64,000 nucleotides of DNA from Ascaphus truei (Eukaryota; Chordata; Amphibia; Anura; Ascaphidae), in the NCBI GenBank assembly GCA_036426205.1, contig CM071568.1:36195499-36259498 (forward strand), given 5' to 3'. A program made the position numbers and the translations under genes. How positions within the stretch are numbered: position 1 is the first letter of the stretch; every line of letters starts with the position of its first letter. The notes under the pieces are model-generated. The model did no database searches. It was given only the letters and a program-made list of their open reading frames with translations, and was not told where the DNA came from. This document shows positions 1-10,949 of this stretch, piece by piece.

Positions 1-454
1 CTTCGGGCAACGTAAAGGAGATGGAGACAAACATCTCCTCCAAAGCGAATGCCGATGAATATTTCAGCTACAAACACTAAATCCCCAGGGATTAAATGAG
101 GGCTTTATTTATTCTTCATTTTTATGATGATATAAATAACTACAGATGCAGCAGCCATAATTTTAGCAAATAGCGCGGTTTAAACCTCGGAATACCCATG
201 TGATGACGCGCAATTTCTTCCAACCGTACTGCATAAGACGCGTACTGACTCTGGTTTGTATCGGGTGCAGAAAATTGCATTTTTGCCTGGTCTGCAATAC
301 CGTCGAGTTGTTGTCTTAAAAATCTAATACCCTGTAGCAATTCAACCTGTCTTTTATTGCTGTACAGTTGTACTGTGTTGTAATACAATGTCGCTTCTTC
401 TTCTGAATGTTAAAAAATATTTATTCTCATGCGTGTACAGTATGTCTCTGCTAA
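1..454. other. AT-rich stretch with one small unidentified ORF
   Basis: The stretch is AT-rich and I cannot assign it to a family. On the minus strand, 140-388 holds an 82-residue reading frame that is polar and rich in Gln, Arg and Leu, with a basic C-terminus. It has a helical look but no motif I recognise. It could be the last coding part of a DNA-transposon accessory protein or chance. No splice, promoter or polyadenylation context makes it a convincing gene. Confidence 0.3.
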
Positions 455-1150
455 GAAACCCCAAAAATAAAAATGTATATCTTTTATTCTATACATAACT
501 TGTGATATACCGCTCACCCTGATACAAATGTATATATCTTATCTTTATAAATATACTTTTCCTGCTGGTGCAAAGAGGATAGTGCTAACAGACATGAACA
601 TAAATAGGGAGACAAAGAGTCCTCCTAAAAAGATCCTCATTGGCTGCACACAAAGCTAGGAATAAATAGCAAGGTTTAAATACCAGGTGTATGAATGATT
701 CAGTTAACACGATTCACTCACATGCTTAGGGATTTAATTATAGATCAAGTTGGTATTTATCCCTGATCATCCCAAGTTTGGTTGTCACCCGTTAACTTCA
801 CATTTTAATTGTTTTTAAGTTAGTTTAGAGCATGCGTTATATGTTGTGTGTTATTTTGATTAAACATTAAATCATTTATAATTTTTGCCACATGGCTTTT
901 AGTGGCATTTGTCCTCTCACAGTGCTGGGAGCGATTGCTTACCTGTAACTTACAGCTAACTGAATCATTCATACACCTGGTATTTAAACCTTGCTATTTA
1001 TTCCTAGCTTTGTGTGCAGCCAATGAGGTTCTTTTTAGGAGGACTCTTTGTCTCCCTATTTATGGTCATATCTTTTATTCTATACAGTATGTATTATTTA
1101 TTATTCAATACTGTCAACTTGCTACTGTAGGCTTGCTCTTCTTTTCATAC
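455..1150. repeat. Dispersed repeat interrupted by a fold-back insertion
   Basis: The sequence at about 455-495 and again at 1068-1150 matches one uninterrupted stretch at 55660-55770. The shared core, ATATCTTTTATTCTATAC, sits on both sides of the insertion (about 478-495 and 1069-1086) but occurs once at 55 kb. The 55-kb copy therefore looks like the empty site, and the 18-bp direct repeat like a duplication made on insertion. Confidence 0.55.
600..1062. mobile_element. Fold-back (inverted-repeat) element
   Basis: Positions 600-706 and 957-1062 are inverted copies of each other over about 107 bases, with very few mismatches. They are separated by a unique loop of about 250 bases. The arms include the words ATAAATAGGGAGACAAAGAG and CTCTTTGTCTCCCTATTTAT. 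No transposase-like frame is present, so this is a non-autonomous fold-back or MITE-like element. Its superfamily is not clear. Confidence 0.75.
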
Positions 1151-1202
1151 TGTTTTTATTTTATGTGCATGCGAGTATGTCTCATTGGAACCTTGTTGAA
1201 AC

Positions 1203-1984
1203 TGCAACACTTGCGCTCACCACAAACAAGGCGGTACTGTGGTGGGAAAGTGTAAAAATGTGCACCCACAGTAGCGTAGGCACGCCTGGAGGGTGGATTG
1301 TCAGCATAGCCAGGTCTGGGTTGGAGAGAGAGGGTTAGTTGCGATACTTGCCGAAGTCGTAGGGAGGAGCCAGTGGGATGGTCAGTGTCTGTAATCCAGA
1401 GGTCAAGTGTTGGAGCCAGCAGGGTACTAGTGTCCAATAGCCAAGGTCAGGGATGGAGAGGTACACGTAGTCAGAGGCAAGCCAGGGTCGATATTCAGAG
1501 AGAGGTCCAAAGACAAACCGGGGTCGTTATCCAGAGAGGGGTCCTAAGTCAAGCCAGGTCGGTACACAAGAAAACAAACAACAGAGGGACAAGGCAAGGC
1601 AAAGCAGAGACTAGTAACAGGACGTGGAAAGCACAAGGCTATCAGGAACTATGCTCAGCAATGTTGGAGTGAGACAGCTGAGCATATATAGAAGAGCCTG
1701 GCGAATCAGGCAGAGGGGAGGAGCGGAGGCGCAGAGATTGGCTGCAAAGTGCAGGGGACATGTGGGAAAGATTTGCCTCGCAGCTGGGGAGCGGTGCACG
1801 ATGTCACATGTGCGCATTGCGTGTGACGTACGCGCGTCATGAGTGGGGGAAAAGCCAACCTCCGTGGCTGGGTACAAGGAGCTCCATGTGTGTGCACACA
1901 CGCTCTGTAAGTGGCATGGAGATGTGTGGAGCTTCGAGTAAGGAGGGAATATGCCCCGTGGGACGCGTTCCCCGATTCCTTACA
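1203..1984 (-). mobile_element. 3' LTR of Ty3/gypsy element gypsy-1
   Basis: Read on the minus strand, the LTR starts TGTAAGGAATCGGGG right after a polypurine tract (AAGGGGGGGTAC) and ends near GTGAGCGCAAGTGTTGCA. That end resembles the LTR ends of gypsy-2 (GTGAGCACAGCGTAACA) and of the LTR at 31.5 kb. A TATATATG box precedes CTCAGCTG, a pair also seen in the gypsy-2 LTR. Length is about 780 bases. Several spurious open frames inside it are not genes. Confidence 0.7.
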
Positions 1985-3345
1985 GTACCCCCCCTTGAGG
2001 AGTGACCTCAGGACGTCCAATATGGTTTGTGGGGAAACATGGCATGGAACCACCTTAACAACATAGGAGCGTGTACCTTGTGCTGGGGTAACCAGCACCT
2101 CTCTTAGGTCTAAACCCTAGTGAACAAGGTACTGAATGACCCCTCTGAAATATCTAGAGTCAATGATTGACTGGATCTCATATTCTTCTTGCCCTTGAAC
2201 GATTATGGGCGGTGGTCTTGAAGAAGTATTGGAAAAATAAGAACTCTGGAATACTGGCTTTAAAAGAGACACATGGAATACAGTGGGAAGTTTCATGGAA
2301 GAAGGAAGCTGTAAACAGTATGCTACTGGATTCACCTGCTCCAGAATAGGGAATGGACCCAGAAATCTTGGAGCGAATTTCAGCGTTGGTGTCTTAAGCC
2401 AAATGTTTTTTGATGAGAGCCACACTCTGTCCCCTGGTTTGAAATTGGGTGCCTTACGGTGATGATGATCAGCCTGTGACTTCTGTCTGCGCACTGCCTC
2501 CTCGAGAGACCTCTGAATCTTTTTCCAAGAATATTGCAAGCAATTGACTCGGCCATCCGCTGCAGGGACCCCGGAAGAAGAAGTAATGGGAAGCAGTGCC
2601 GGATGAAACCCATAATTAATAAAGAACAGGGATTCCTGTGTCGATTAAATCCTGAGAGAATTGTGAGCGAATTCTGCCCATGGGAGGAGGTCAACCCAGT
2701 CATCTTGCGCATCAAGTATTGTTCTAGAGTTTGGTTCATCCTCTTTGTTTGTCCATTGGTCTGGGGGTGATACTCTGATGAAAAGTGAAGTGAAATTTCC
2801 ATCTTCTGAGCAAATGCACGCCAAAACTTTGAAATAAATTGAGATCCGCGATCGGACACTATAGACACTGGTACTCCGTGAATCCGTAAGATCTCCTTAA
2901 AATAAACATCCGACAAAGTTGAAGAAATGGGAAGACCCTTGAGGGGAATGAAGTTTGACTGCTTTGAAATCTGTCGACGACAACAAGGATGGTGTTCATT
3001 CCTCTGGAAATAGGAAGTTGAACAATAAAGTTTATCGATAGATGACTCCAAGGGCGATCCGGTATGGGGAGAGGGCGTGAAGGCCAGGTGGCTTGCTGCA
3101 AGTGGTTTTGATCCAAGCGCATGTAGAGCATGATTTAATGAATTCCTCAATGTCCTTGAGCATATTAGGCCACCAAAAGGTTCGTCTGATGAAATCCGAA
3201 GTTCTTCTGGTACCGGCATGACCGGCAGACTTAGACGTGTGACCCCACTCTAAAAAAAAATTGCAAAATTGTGGAGCAGCGTACAAACACCCCTCCGGCA
3301 TTTCAAGACACCCAGGAATGTGCATCTGCGTAGCCAAAATCCCAT
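1985..3345 (-). pseudogene. Ty3/gypsy integrase with chromodomain remnant (gypsy-1 pol)
   Basis: This is the 3' end of a Ty3/gypsy pol, read right to left and broken into frames at 3337-3032, 3219-2380, 3131-2859 and 2539-2117. In order it shows the HHCC zinc domain (GH...GH...CSTC), the integrase core, the C-terminal GPY-type domain (RVWL...FLGPFPI...LLKP) and the start of a chromodomain cut off after VIQYLVH. The first catalytic Asp is Asn (SINFIV), the second is kept (VSDRGSQF), and the Glu of the NGQTER motif is Lys. With the frameshifts, the enzyme is dead. Protease, RT and the 5' LTR are missing. The strand matches the LTR at 1203-1984. Confidence 0.85.
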
Positions 3346-3401
3346 CCAGAACGAATGTAAGCTCCCATTACTTTCCTTTCTTTCCTCATCTAATAAACTC
3401 T

Positions 3402-4116
3402 TGCAGCCATGCCACCTATGGCTACTAACCTGCCCTACCCCTGGCAGAAAGCTCTGGTAAAGCAAGCCTGCATTAGTCACTATGGGTTTTCTCCACTCAC
3501 TGGTGCCGCACTTGAGTGACAGGGGGATGTGGTGACATCAGGCCTGAGCACGTCCTATCATGGGACACACATAATGCCCTCTTTCTAGCTGTATTTAAGG
3601 TGCCTTAAGGCAGGTCACATAGCCAAGAGCCTGACTATTGGGCCTTCTCTGGTCCTCATTCCTTCAGGGGAGAGTGAGTGTGGACCATATCTCTGCCCCT
3701 ATTAGAGGGGCAGGGAAGTTCTTGGACTGATGCGGGTGCCCTTAGCCTGTAGTGGAGGTCCAGGGACGATCCTTCAAGGTGTAGCTGAGAGTGGAGCTGC
3801 ATTGGGCAGAAGATATCTTTGTAATACTGTTGATGTACAAACAATAAACCGTTCCTGTTGTTATACCTACGGCCCAGGGTGTGATCTTACTGGGGGGAGA
3901 GGTTATTGGTTCTACCATGGGAGATCATCTTCAGTTTCCTGGAGCCTACGGCAAATGGAGGCTCTGCACTGTTAAAGATATGTAGGATATGAACCCCAGA
4001 CACTTAGTCCTGTGTCCCCACAACCATAGGTGGACGACTCAGCTCTCCTGTTACCAGCAGGTATCATACACCACACAACCAGTAATGGCAGAATCTCCCA
4101 TAGGGTGGGGGAAACA
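3402..4116 (+). mobile_element. Solo LTR, family B, diverged copy
   Basis: The sequence is colinear with the LTRs at 32589-33323 and 36921-37672. It has a TGCAGCC start (TGTAGCC in the others), an AATAAACCGTTCC polyadenylation region and a GGAGGCTCTGCAC stretch near the 3' side. It ends GGGGGAAACA. The flanks are CTCT at 3398-3401 and CTCT at 4117-4120, a possible 4-bp target duplication, though the left flank is pyrimidine-rich. No internal region is attached, so it is a solo LTR. Confidence 0.65.
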
Positions 4117-4120
4117 CTCT

Positions 4121-4334
4121 AATTTCTCTCTTATTTCTCACTTGTGTTTATTTATTTCTTGTATACTTTTCTTTAGACATATTTTACATTATTTCTAACA
4201 TCACAATGAATACCTACAGTAGACTTTTAAAATCCCCTCTGCATCACACAGTTCTTATTTTGTCTCCCTGAAACTTTGTTGCCCCAGTTTTTTAAAATTA
4301 ATTATTCTATTAAATAAACACTTCTATCTATCTG

Positions 4335-4420
<86 letters not shown>

Positions 4421-5942
4421 ACATACATACATAACAGAAGTACAAGAAAATGTTGAATTAAACAATTAAACAGAGAATGGCATACAATTAACAAACAATG
4501 TACAATTAAAAGAGCAAAATGCTAAATAAACGTTGATTTTAAAATTTGGTTGACTGAACAGATTGGCATTTATTTCCACCAAAATAAAGCAATAAATATC
4601 TAACTGATGTAGAATGATTTGATCTAAAACAGGTTTTTACCATTATACTAGATACTTACAGTAGGTCCCTTTTCATTATGTAGGAGAGAAGGAATATGGT
4701 GTTTTTGCATGGAAATCCCCATTAAAGTCAATGGCGCATGACAATGTTTATAAAATGAGAGCCTAAGTCAGGAATAGCTAAGTAAATTAAGCATTGCACT
4801 GTAAAACAAATTATTTTCCTATACAGTAGATAGATGAAGCAAAAAAGCAATGTATGATGACATTGTTTTGGAAGTTCAAAGGTATATGTGCAACTGAATA
4901 TTAAACCTACTGATATTCTAACATCTGCTGGGAAGCGCTGGGAAGTTAATAAATGTCAAACATTTAAATGGGGATAAGAAAAAAATAGCACAAATAATGC
5001 ACAGTTTACTTAATAAACCCAAGTGATTAATTCTGTACAAATTGATAAACATGAAATATGAGCATATAAGTTAATAAAGGGATAAAATGTTCCAATGGGT
5101 CCTGATGCAGTTCCTACATAAAGACTTCCATACTCCTCCAACAGAAACAGAACAAGTGTTGCAGAGCAAACAGATCCCAAATATATGCAGTGAATAGAAA
5201 TATGTGCAACACAGTCTTGATTAAAGCAGTGTGCAAAAAAATATGCTCCACAAAATAATAAGACCTACTCACATGAGGTGGGTAGGATAGGATTCAAACA
5301 GGATATAGCTTATATTATTTATATTTAGGGCAGAAAATTAGTATTGGCTGAGGAAGAAATAAATGCATTAAGTAATATATAGTTGATAATTGAGTAGATA
5401 TAACAGTTTAAAAATTGAAGGAGGAAGGTCATGTATAGTATATAAATGGTCAATGTTTTGAAACACTGACTCCAAACTAGCACTAATAGTGGATACTGAT
5501 CTGTAAATTGAAGTTGTTGAATTGCTGTGCACTTTAATACAATGCAAGAAAAATAACTGGGATAGATCAAAACTATACTTTAGAAGAGGCAGAGTTGGAA
5601 ATACCAGGGTTTCAAAATGTTGCTCTTTTTCTACACAACAAGTACAGAAACATGCAAACAAAGGATCTTGTAAATGTTTAACAAATCTAACTTTGAAAAC
5701 GAGAAGATCTCAGTCTCACTACAATACATGCAATTTTAAAGATGTGTGTAGGATTTTACTCCTTGACATGCATATAAAGCAGTGCATATACTGTACTGAA
5801 GGATAATCTACTGTACAAAATAAAAAGTGGTTAACAAAATGGAATACATGGCTGGTACAGAATCAAAGGAAGTATGGTCTACTGTACATTTGAGAGCAAA
5901 GATTTGTCTGTAATCTGTCACTACATGTGACAATTGTTGATT
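4121..5942. other. AT-rich stretch without recognisable genes
   Basis: Apart from the microsatellite at 4323-4420 I find no coding domain or repeat boundary here. Open frames at 5325-5661 (minus) and 5522-5806 (plus) show no recognisable motif and overlap one another, as expected for chance frames. Confidence 0.4.
4323..4420. repeat. (TATC)n microsatellite
   Basis: A nearly perfect TATC/CTAT tetranucleotide tract of about 100 bases with one early G variant unit. Confidence 0.97.
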
Positions 5943-5946
5943 TATG

Positions 5947-8170
5947 TGTAGCCAGGTCTCCCCAGAACTTCAGCACTCCCCTCACCCTGCTGCCGATCGC
6001 GGGGGCCGCCGCATCCAATGGCGATGACAGGGGAGAGGGCGGTCAGGTCCCGGCTCGGGGGTTGCCGGGGATGCGTGCGGCCGGTTGCCAAGGCCGCACG
6101 CGTGTCTCAAGGCTCCCGGTGCTCCCGGAGCCGGGCGGTAAGGGCGCCACCATTGCCTCTTAGTTTGCGCATGCGCAGTAGTCACGCATGCGCAGGGCGA
6201 GCCCCAGAGACAGGGCAAAGTTGCGCGAGAGCAGGGAAAGCCGAGGGGAGGTTGAGGCAGCCCAGGATAGCTTGCGCAGGCGCAGGAGAGGTAGGGAAAA
6301 GCCCGTGAAGCCCTAGCCTACCAGGGAAGGCTCTGAGCTGGGACTACAGATCCCAAGAGCCTTTGCGCGCCCCACGTGATGCCAGGGAGCCAATAGGGCT
6401 TAAACTGTCCCTGCAAAAGAGATACATTTCGCGCGCTTGCACCACGTTAGGTGTGAGTCAGAGACCGGAGCAGCCCAGGGAAGGAGGTAGGGTACAGGAG
6501 AGATGGACTCCCTGTACTAGGCCAGCACCCCCAGGGTCTAAGGTAGCTGAGTATCCTCTGAGAGAGAGTGTTGCCAGGGACTGCTCTAGAGAAAGGGACC
6601 CTGTCACTCAGGTTAGTCCGTTGGAGCAGGGGAGCTGTGAGGGAAGGAAGGGCGCGGGGAGCGAGTTCAACTCCTGCGGCCCTATAGGTACCCACACCCC
6701 AGATAGGCCCCAACCCCCCACTAGGGTAGTGGGTAATTGCTGAGGGAGGCCCAAGATAGGGACGCTGCCCTTAGTGTTAGAGTGCTGCCTTGTCAGAGTC
6801 ATGGCTGTCAGTGCTGTGAGGTCTGACAGGCAGGCACCTTGTTGCGCAGCACATTGGCTGCCAACATCCAGTGGGTCAAAGCTTGTTGCTGCAGAGTGTG
6901 TCCCCCTTACCAAATGTTTTTTCAATAAATTTTTATTTTTAATCTACACCTTGCTGGTCTCCCATTTCTACAAGCTGTGCACCGCTGGAATCTTCGGATC
7001 TCTTTTACTGCTATATTGTACACCGAGCGTGGATGCACGCACAGGAGAACAGCCATATGTGAGTATTGTATGTCTCCCTTCATTGAGACTGGATGACCGG
7101 TAACAGTGCAGCAACAAAAGGGTCATGTAGGGCGCAATCCTACAAAGTAACGGTACGTTAACCCTCATTCATGTTATTTGTCATATGTGATAGATTCATG
7201 TACTAAGCACTGGGTCCAATACCTAGTAATGGTCATAGGCTGACTCCACAACCTAATAAGGACTATTATCTACTGAAGTTCTGAACGAGATTGAGCACTG
7301 TCTTTGGGACCCTTATCCCATAACCACATACTTGTTGCTGCAGGCACTGGGATTAGTGAGGCTTAGGGAACTTGGAGAGTTAGGGGAGTGGGACAGGTCA
7401 TTAACCCCTGTAGGCCCCTTGGAGTTTCCCCAAAGCCACTACAGGTTGCTGTGCTATAGGGACGGCCTATAGTATAGTGCGTACCACTTAGATAGATAGG
7501 GACACAGCGGCTGCTGCTGTTCCTGTGACACGGTTCGGACCCACGTTGGGGTCCGCAGAGACTATTCCAGCCAGAGTTGGGACGCCTCTGCGGTCCACGT
7601 GCCAGGAGTTTCGGTTGGAGGATCAGAAAGAGGCATCGCCCGACATGTTCCACTGTGAAGTATTGCTTGACCCGAGCCCGGAAGTGTGCATGTGTATCTA
7701 CAATACATAAGTGCCACCACCGGGCCATTAGCTTAATTGTGACTGCGCAGTCACCCATGACTCTCTGCAAGAGTGCGGGACTTGGGTGGGTGGTTCTTTG
7801 GACAATGGGTGGATCACCTGGTGTTGGGAAGCTTCCTGCGAGGCGTCACGGTTTATGTCCTCCTCGTGAGAGGGAGTATGTATTTACAATGTGAGGTGTC
7901 ATTGCATGTTAGTAAAGGTTATGGTTAATATACAGCTGTCTGTCATTATGTGTTTTTGTCCTGCGAGGAACACTCCACTTGGTGGGAGCCATCGCAGGTG
8001 GAGGCGCTGCACGAATGTAAGTGGTTGTCCAGGTATATTGCCCCAGATTCCCCGTGGCGGAAGCTCAGCCTCTGTGATGGCCAACAGGTATAGCACCAAA
8101 TAGGTAACATTATATGTTCCTGCACCCACACAGTATAATCTTGCGATTTGGGGGGGGGGAAACCGTTACA
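5947..8170 (+). mobile_element. Family A LTR1 (5' outer LTR)
   Basis: It starts TGTAGCCAGGTCTCCCC and ends AACCGTTACA. At 2.22 kb it is about 450-500 bases longer than LTR2-4, because of a segment at 6895-7343 flanked by a 13-bp direct repeat. It also carries more substitutions than LTR4. It is GC-rich in its first third, with CGCATGCGCA motifs near 6167 and 6187. The open frames in it are by-products of composition. Confidence 0.85.
6882..7343. other. Segment found only in LTR1, flanked by a 13-bp direct repeat
   Basis: CTTGTTGCTGCAG occurs at 6882-6894 and again at 7331-7343. LTR2, LTR3 and LTR4 have one copy and lack the 436 bases between. The extra segment contains AATAAA followed by a T-rich run (about 6924-6940), a usable polyadenylation signal I do not find in the other three LTRs. 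It is either an insertion into LTR1 or an ancestral part lost from the others by recombination across the repeat. Confidence 0.7.
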
Positions 8171-8190
8171 TTTGAGGCACTGCTGAGAGA
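8171..8190 (+). promoter_or_regulatory. Primer-binding site, tRNA-Thr-like (internal region 1)
   Basis: The bases just after LTR1 read TTTGAGGCACTGCTGAGAGA. The equivalent sites at 14915 (TTTGGAGGCACTGCTGAGAG) and 29402 show the fuller TGGAGGC.C.GCTGAGA form. The 3' end of vertebrate tRNA-Thr would pair with TGGAGGCCCCGCTGGGA. The match is good but imperfect, so the tRNA assignment is tentative. Confidence 0.5.
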
Positions 8191-9217
8191 GACCTGGGTG
8201 CCCTGTGTTTTTTTCCAAATTGTTCCATTCCTTTTTTTTGTGTCCACCATGTTTTGTCAAGTTGGACTCGAGGTCCACGACTGGGCCATGAAGTTTGGAG
8301 TGCACCGCTCCACATGCTTGCGTGTGTGCCGTGTCCCTGTAGATATTCCGTCACAGATATACGAGTGGCCCTGGGGCAAAACCCTCATCTCCAGGGTGGC
8401 TGCCCCCTAGCCGTGTGTAGTTTACACTTGGAGGACGAGAAGAATTGTTCCGTACTAATGAGTTTCGGGAAGATTAAAATGAGGCGCAGGGTATGAGCTC
8501 GTACGCTCCAACCCAAATGGTCCCAGGACTGGGATCCAATGCTCCCGAGTTCCAAGTCAGTGAGGGGACTTGTCCAAGAAGTTGTTGTGGACAGGTCCCC
8601 AGACAGACGCCGGGTGGGAATGCCAGCGTCCCGAGGACCTGTTGGCACTGGGAATCACCGCAGTGGTAAGGTATTAACCCTTTACCCCCCGGGTGAAACA
8701 GTAGACTTTGAGGAAAGCGACATTGTCCAATTTTCGCTTCCAGTGGAAGACTCGAAAGTCCCGTAGGGACAAGGACTGTGTAGTGAAAATTTTCCCTTGG
8801 AACCCAAGAGGAACGCTCCAGTCACCACTAGTAGTGGACCGCGGGAAGGGAATGCTGGCCTCCTGGTTTCCCGCATCCAAGCCGCGGTGACCGGGTAAAG
8901 TGTCTTAAGAGATGGTGCTTCCTCCCACCAGGGGAGGAAGTAGCGAAGAACCAGTGACTGTCACTCCCAGAGTTGCTCTAAAAGATTTTTCTGGGGAGGC
9001 TCACGGACGCAAATGAGGTACCCCCATGATCAGTTACGGGCACCCCAAAAAGGTCTCAGCTAGTCTCGGGTTATAGTATTGGGAATTGTCATGTACATGT
9101 TTTGTGTGAAGTCAAAATGATAAGTTGTTTTTCGGTGCATGATTTCTTGATTATATAACTCTTATGCGTTGATGTCGTTCCCAAGCGGGGACGTTGGGTT
9201 TTTTCACCAGGGGAGGA
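8171..9217 (+). pseudogene. Family A internal region 1, deleted copy
   Basis: The gag-like frame begins near 8249 (CCACCATG context), as in the fuller copy at 14995. At about 8490 the sequence jumps from the N-terminal domain straight to the part matching 16460 onward, losing about 1.2 kb. The remainder runs to the polypurine tract (CACCAGGGGAGGA) before LTR2. Relative to internal region 3 it keeps four extra bases near 8520, which keep the downstream frame in register. Confidence 0.75.
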
Positions 9218-10949
9218 TGTAGCCATGTCTCCCAGCACTTCAGCACCCCCTCCACCCTGCTGCCTGATCGCGGGGGCCGCCGTATCAATGGCGCTCCGTC
9301 GCCGATGTGCAGGGGATGGGGCGGTCAGGTCCCGGCTCGGGGGTTGCCGGGGAGCGCGTGCGGCCGGTTGCCAAGGCCGCGCGTGTCTCAAGCTCCCAGT
9401 GCTCCTGGAGCCGGGCGGTAGGGCGCCGCCATTGCCCTTAGTCGCGCTGCCGCAGTGTGTCGCGCATGCGCAGGGCGAGCCGAGAGAGGGCAAAGTTGCA
9501 CGAGAGCAGGGAAAGCTGAGGGGAGTTAGGAAGCCCAGGATAGCTTGCGCAGGTGCAGGAGAGGTAGGGAAAAGCCCGCCAAGCCCTAGCCTACCAGGGA
9601 AGGCTCTGAGCTGGGACTACAGATCCCAAGAGCCTTTGCGCACCCCACTGATGCCAGGGAGCCAATAGGGCTTAGACTGTCCCTGAAAAGAGATACATTT
9701 CGTGCTTGCACCACGTTAGGTGTGAGTCAGAGACCGGATGCAGCCCAGGAAGGAGGTGGGTGACAGGAGAGAGGGACTCCCTGTACTAGGCCAGCACCGG
9801 TGTTGGGGTAGCTGAGTATCCTTGAGAGAGAGTGTTGCCAGGGACTGCTCAGAGAGGGACCCTGTACTCAGTGGTAGTCTTGGAGCAGGAGAGAAGGAAG
9901 GAGCGGGGAGCGAGTGCAGCTCCTGTGGTCCCTTAGTACCACACCCCAGATAGGCCCCAACCCCCCACTATGTGTGGGAATTGCTGAGGTGAGGCCAAGA
10001 TAGGGACAGCTGCCCTTTGTGTTAGAGTGCTGCCTTGTCAGAGTCACGGCTGTGTCAGTGCTGTGAGGTCTGACAGGCAGGCACCTTGTTGCACAGCACG
10101 GTTGGCGCCAAATCCAGTGGGTACACTTGTTGCTGCAGGCGCTGGATTAGTGAGCTTAGGGACTTGGAGTTAGGGGAGTGGGAAGGTCTTAACCCCTGTA
10201 GGCCCCTAGGAGTTTCCCCAAGCCCTACAGGTTGCTGTGCTATAGGGACGGCCTATAGTATAGTGCGTGCCACTTAGAAGATAGGACTAAGCGCTGCGTG
10301 CTGCTGTTTCTGTGACGCGGTTCGGACCACGTTGTGGTCCGCGAGACTATTCCAGAGTGGTGACCGCCCTGACGGTCCACGTGCCTGGAGTTCGGTTGAG
10401 GATCGAAGTGAGGCATCGCCCGACTGATCCTTTTTGAAGTATTGCTGACCCGAGCACGGAGTGCTGGCAGATATCTACAATACAAAGTGCACAGGTGCCC
10501 GAGCCTTACTTAATTGTGAGGCGCAGTCACCCCATTGACTCTTGCAAGAGTGCGGGACATTGGGTGGGGTTCTTGGACACGTGGTGGGTATCACCTGGTG
10601 TGGGAGGAGCGTCCTGCGAGAGTCCCGGTTAGTGGTTCCTCCTTGCGGAGGGGACAAGGTTATTATCAATGTGAGGTGTCATAATGTTAGTAACAGGTTA
10701 GGTAATATACATGTTGTCTATGTAATTATTGTGTTTCCTGCGAGGACCACTCCCCATCTGGTGGGAGCCATCGCAGTGGAGGCGTCTGCACCGAATGTAA
10801 GTGGTGTCCGAGTATAATTGCCAGATTCCCCGTGGCGGAAGCTCAGCCCTCCTGTGAGCCAACAGGTATAGCACCAATACCGAGTAACATATATGTTTCC
10901 TGCACCCACACAGTATAATCTGCGATTGGGGGGGGGGGGAAATGTTACA
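9218..10949 (+). mobile_element. Family A LTR2
   Basis: It is colinear with LTR4 from TGTAGCCATGTCTCCC to AATGTTACA. Many single-base deletions and a few insertions separate it from LTR4, mostly in short homopolymers, as expected from incompletely polished sequence. It lacks the 6895-7343 segment. Confidence 0.85.

Noticed and set aside
5927..6743. GC-rich open frames as genes
   Set aside because: They lie within LTR1 in several overlapping frames on both strands and recur, differently broken, in the other LTRs.
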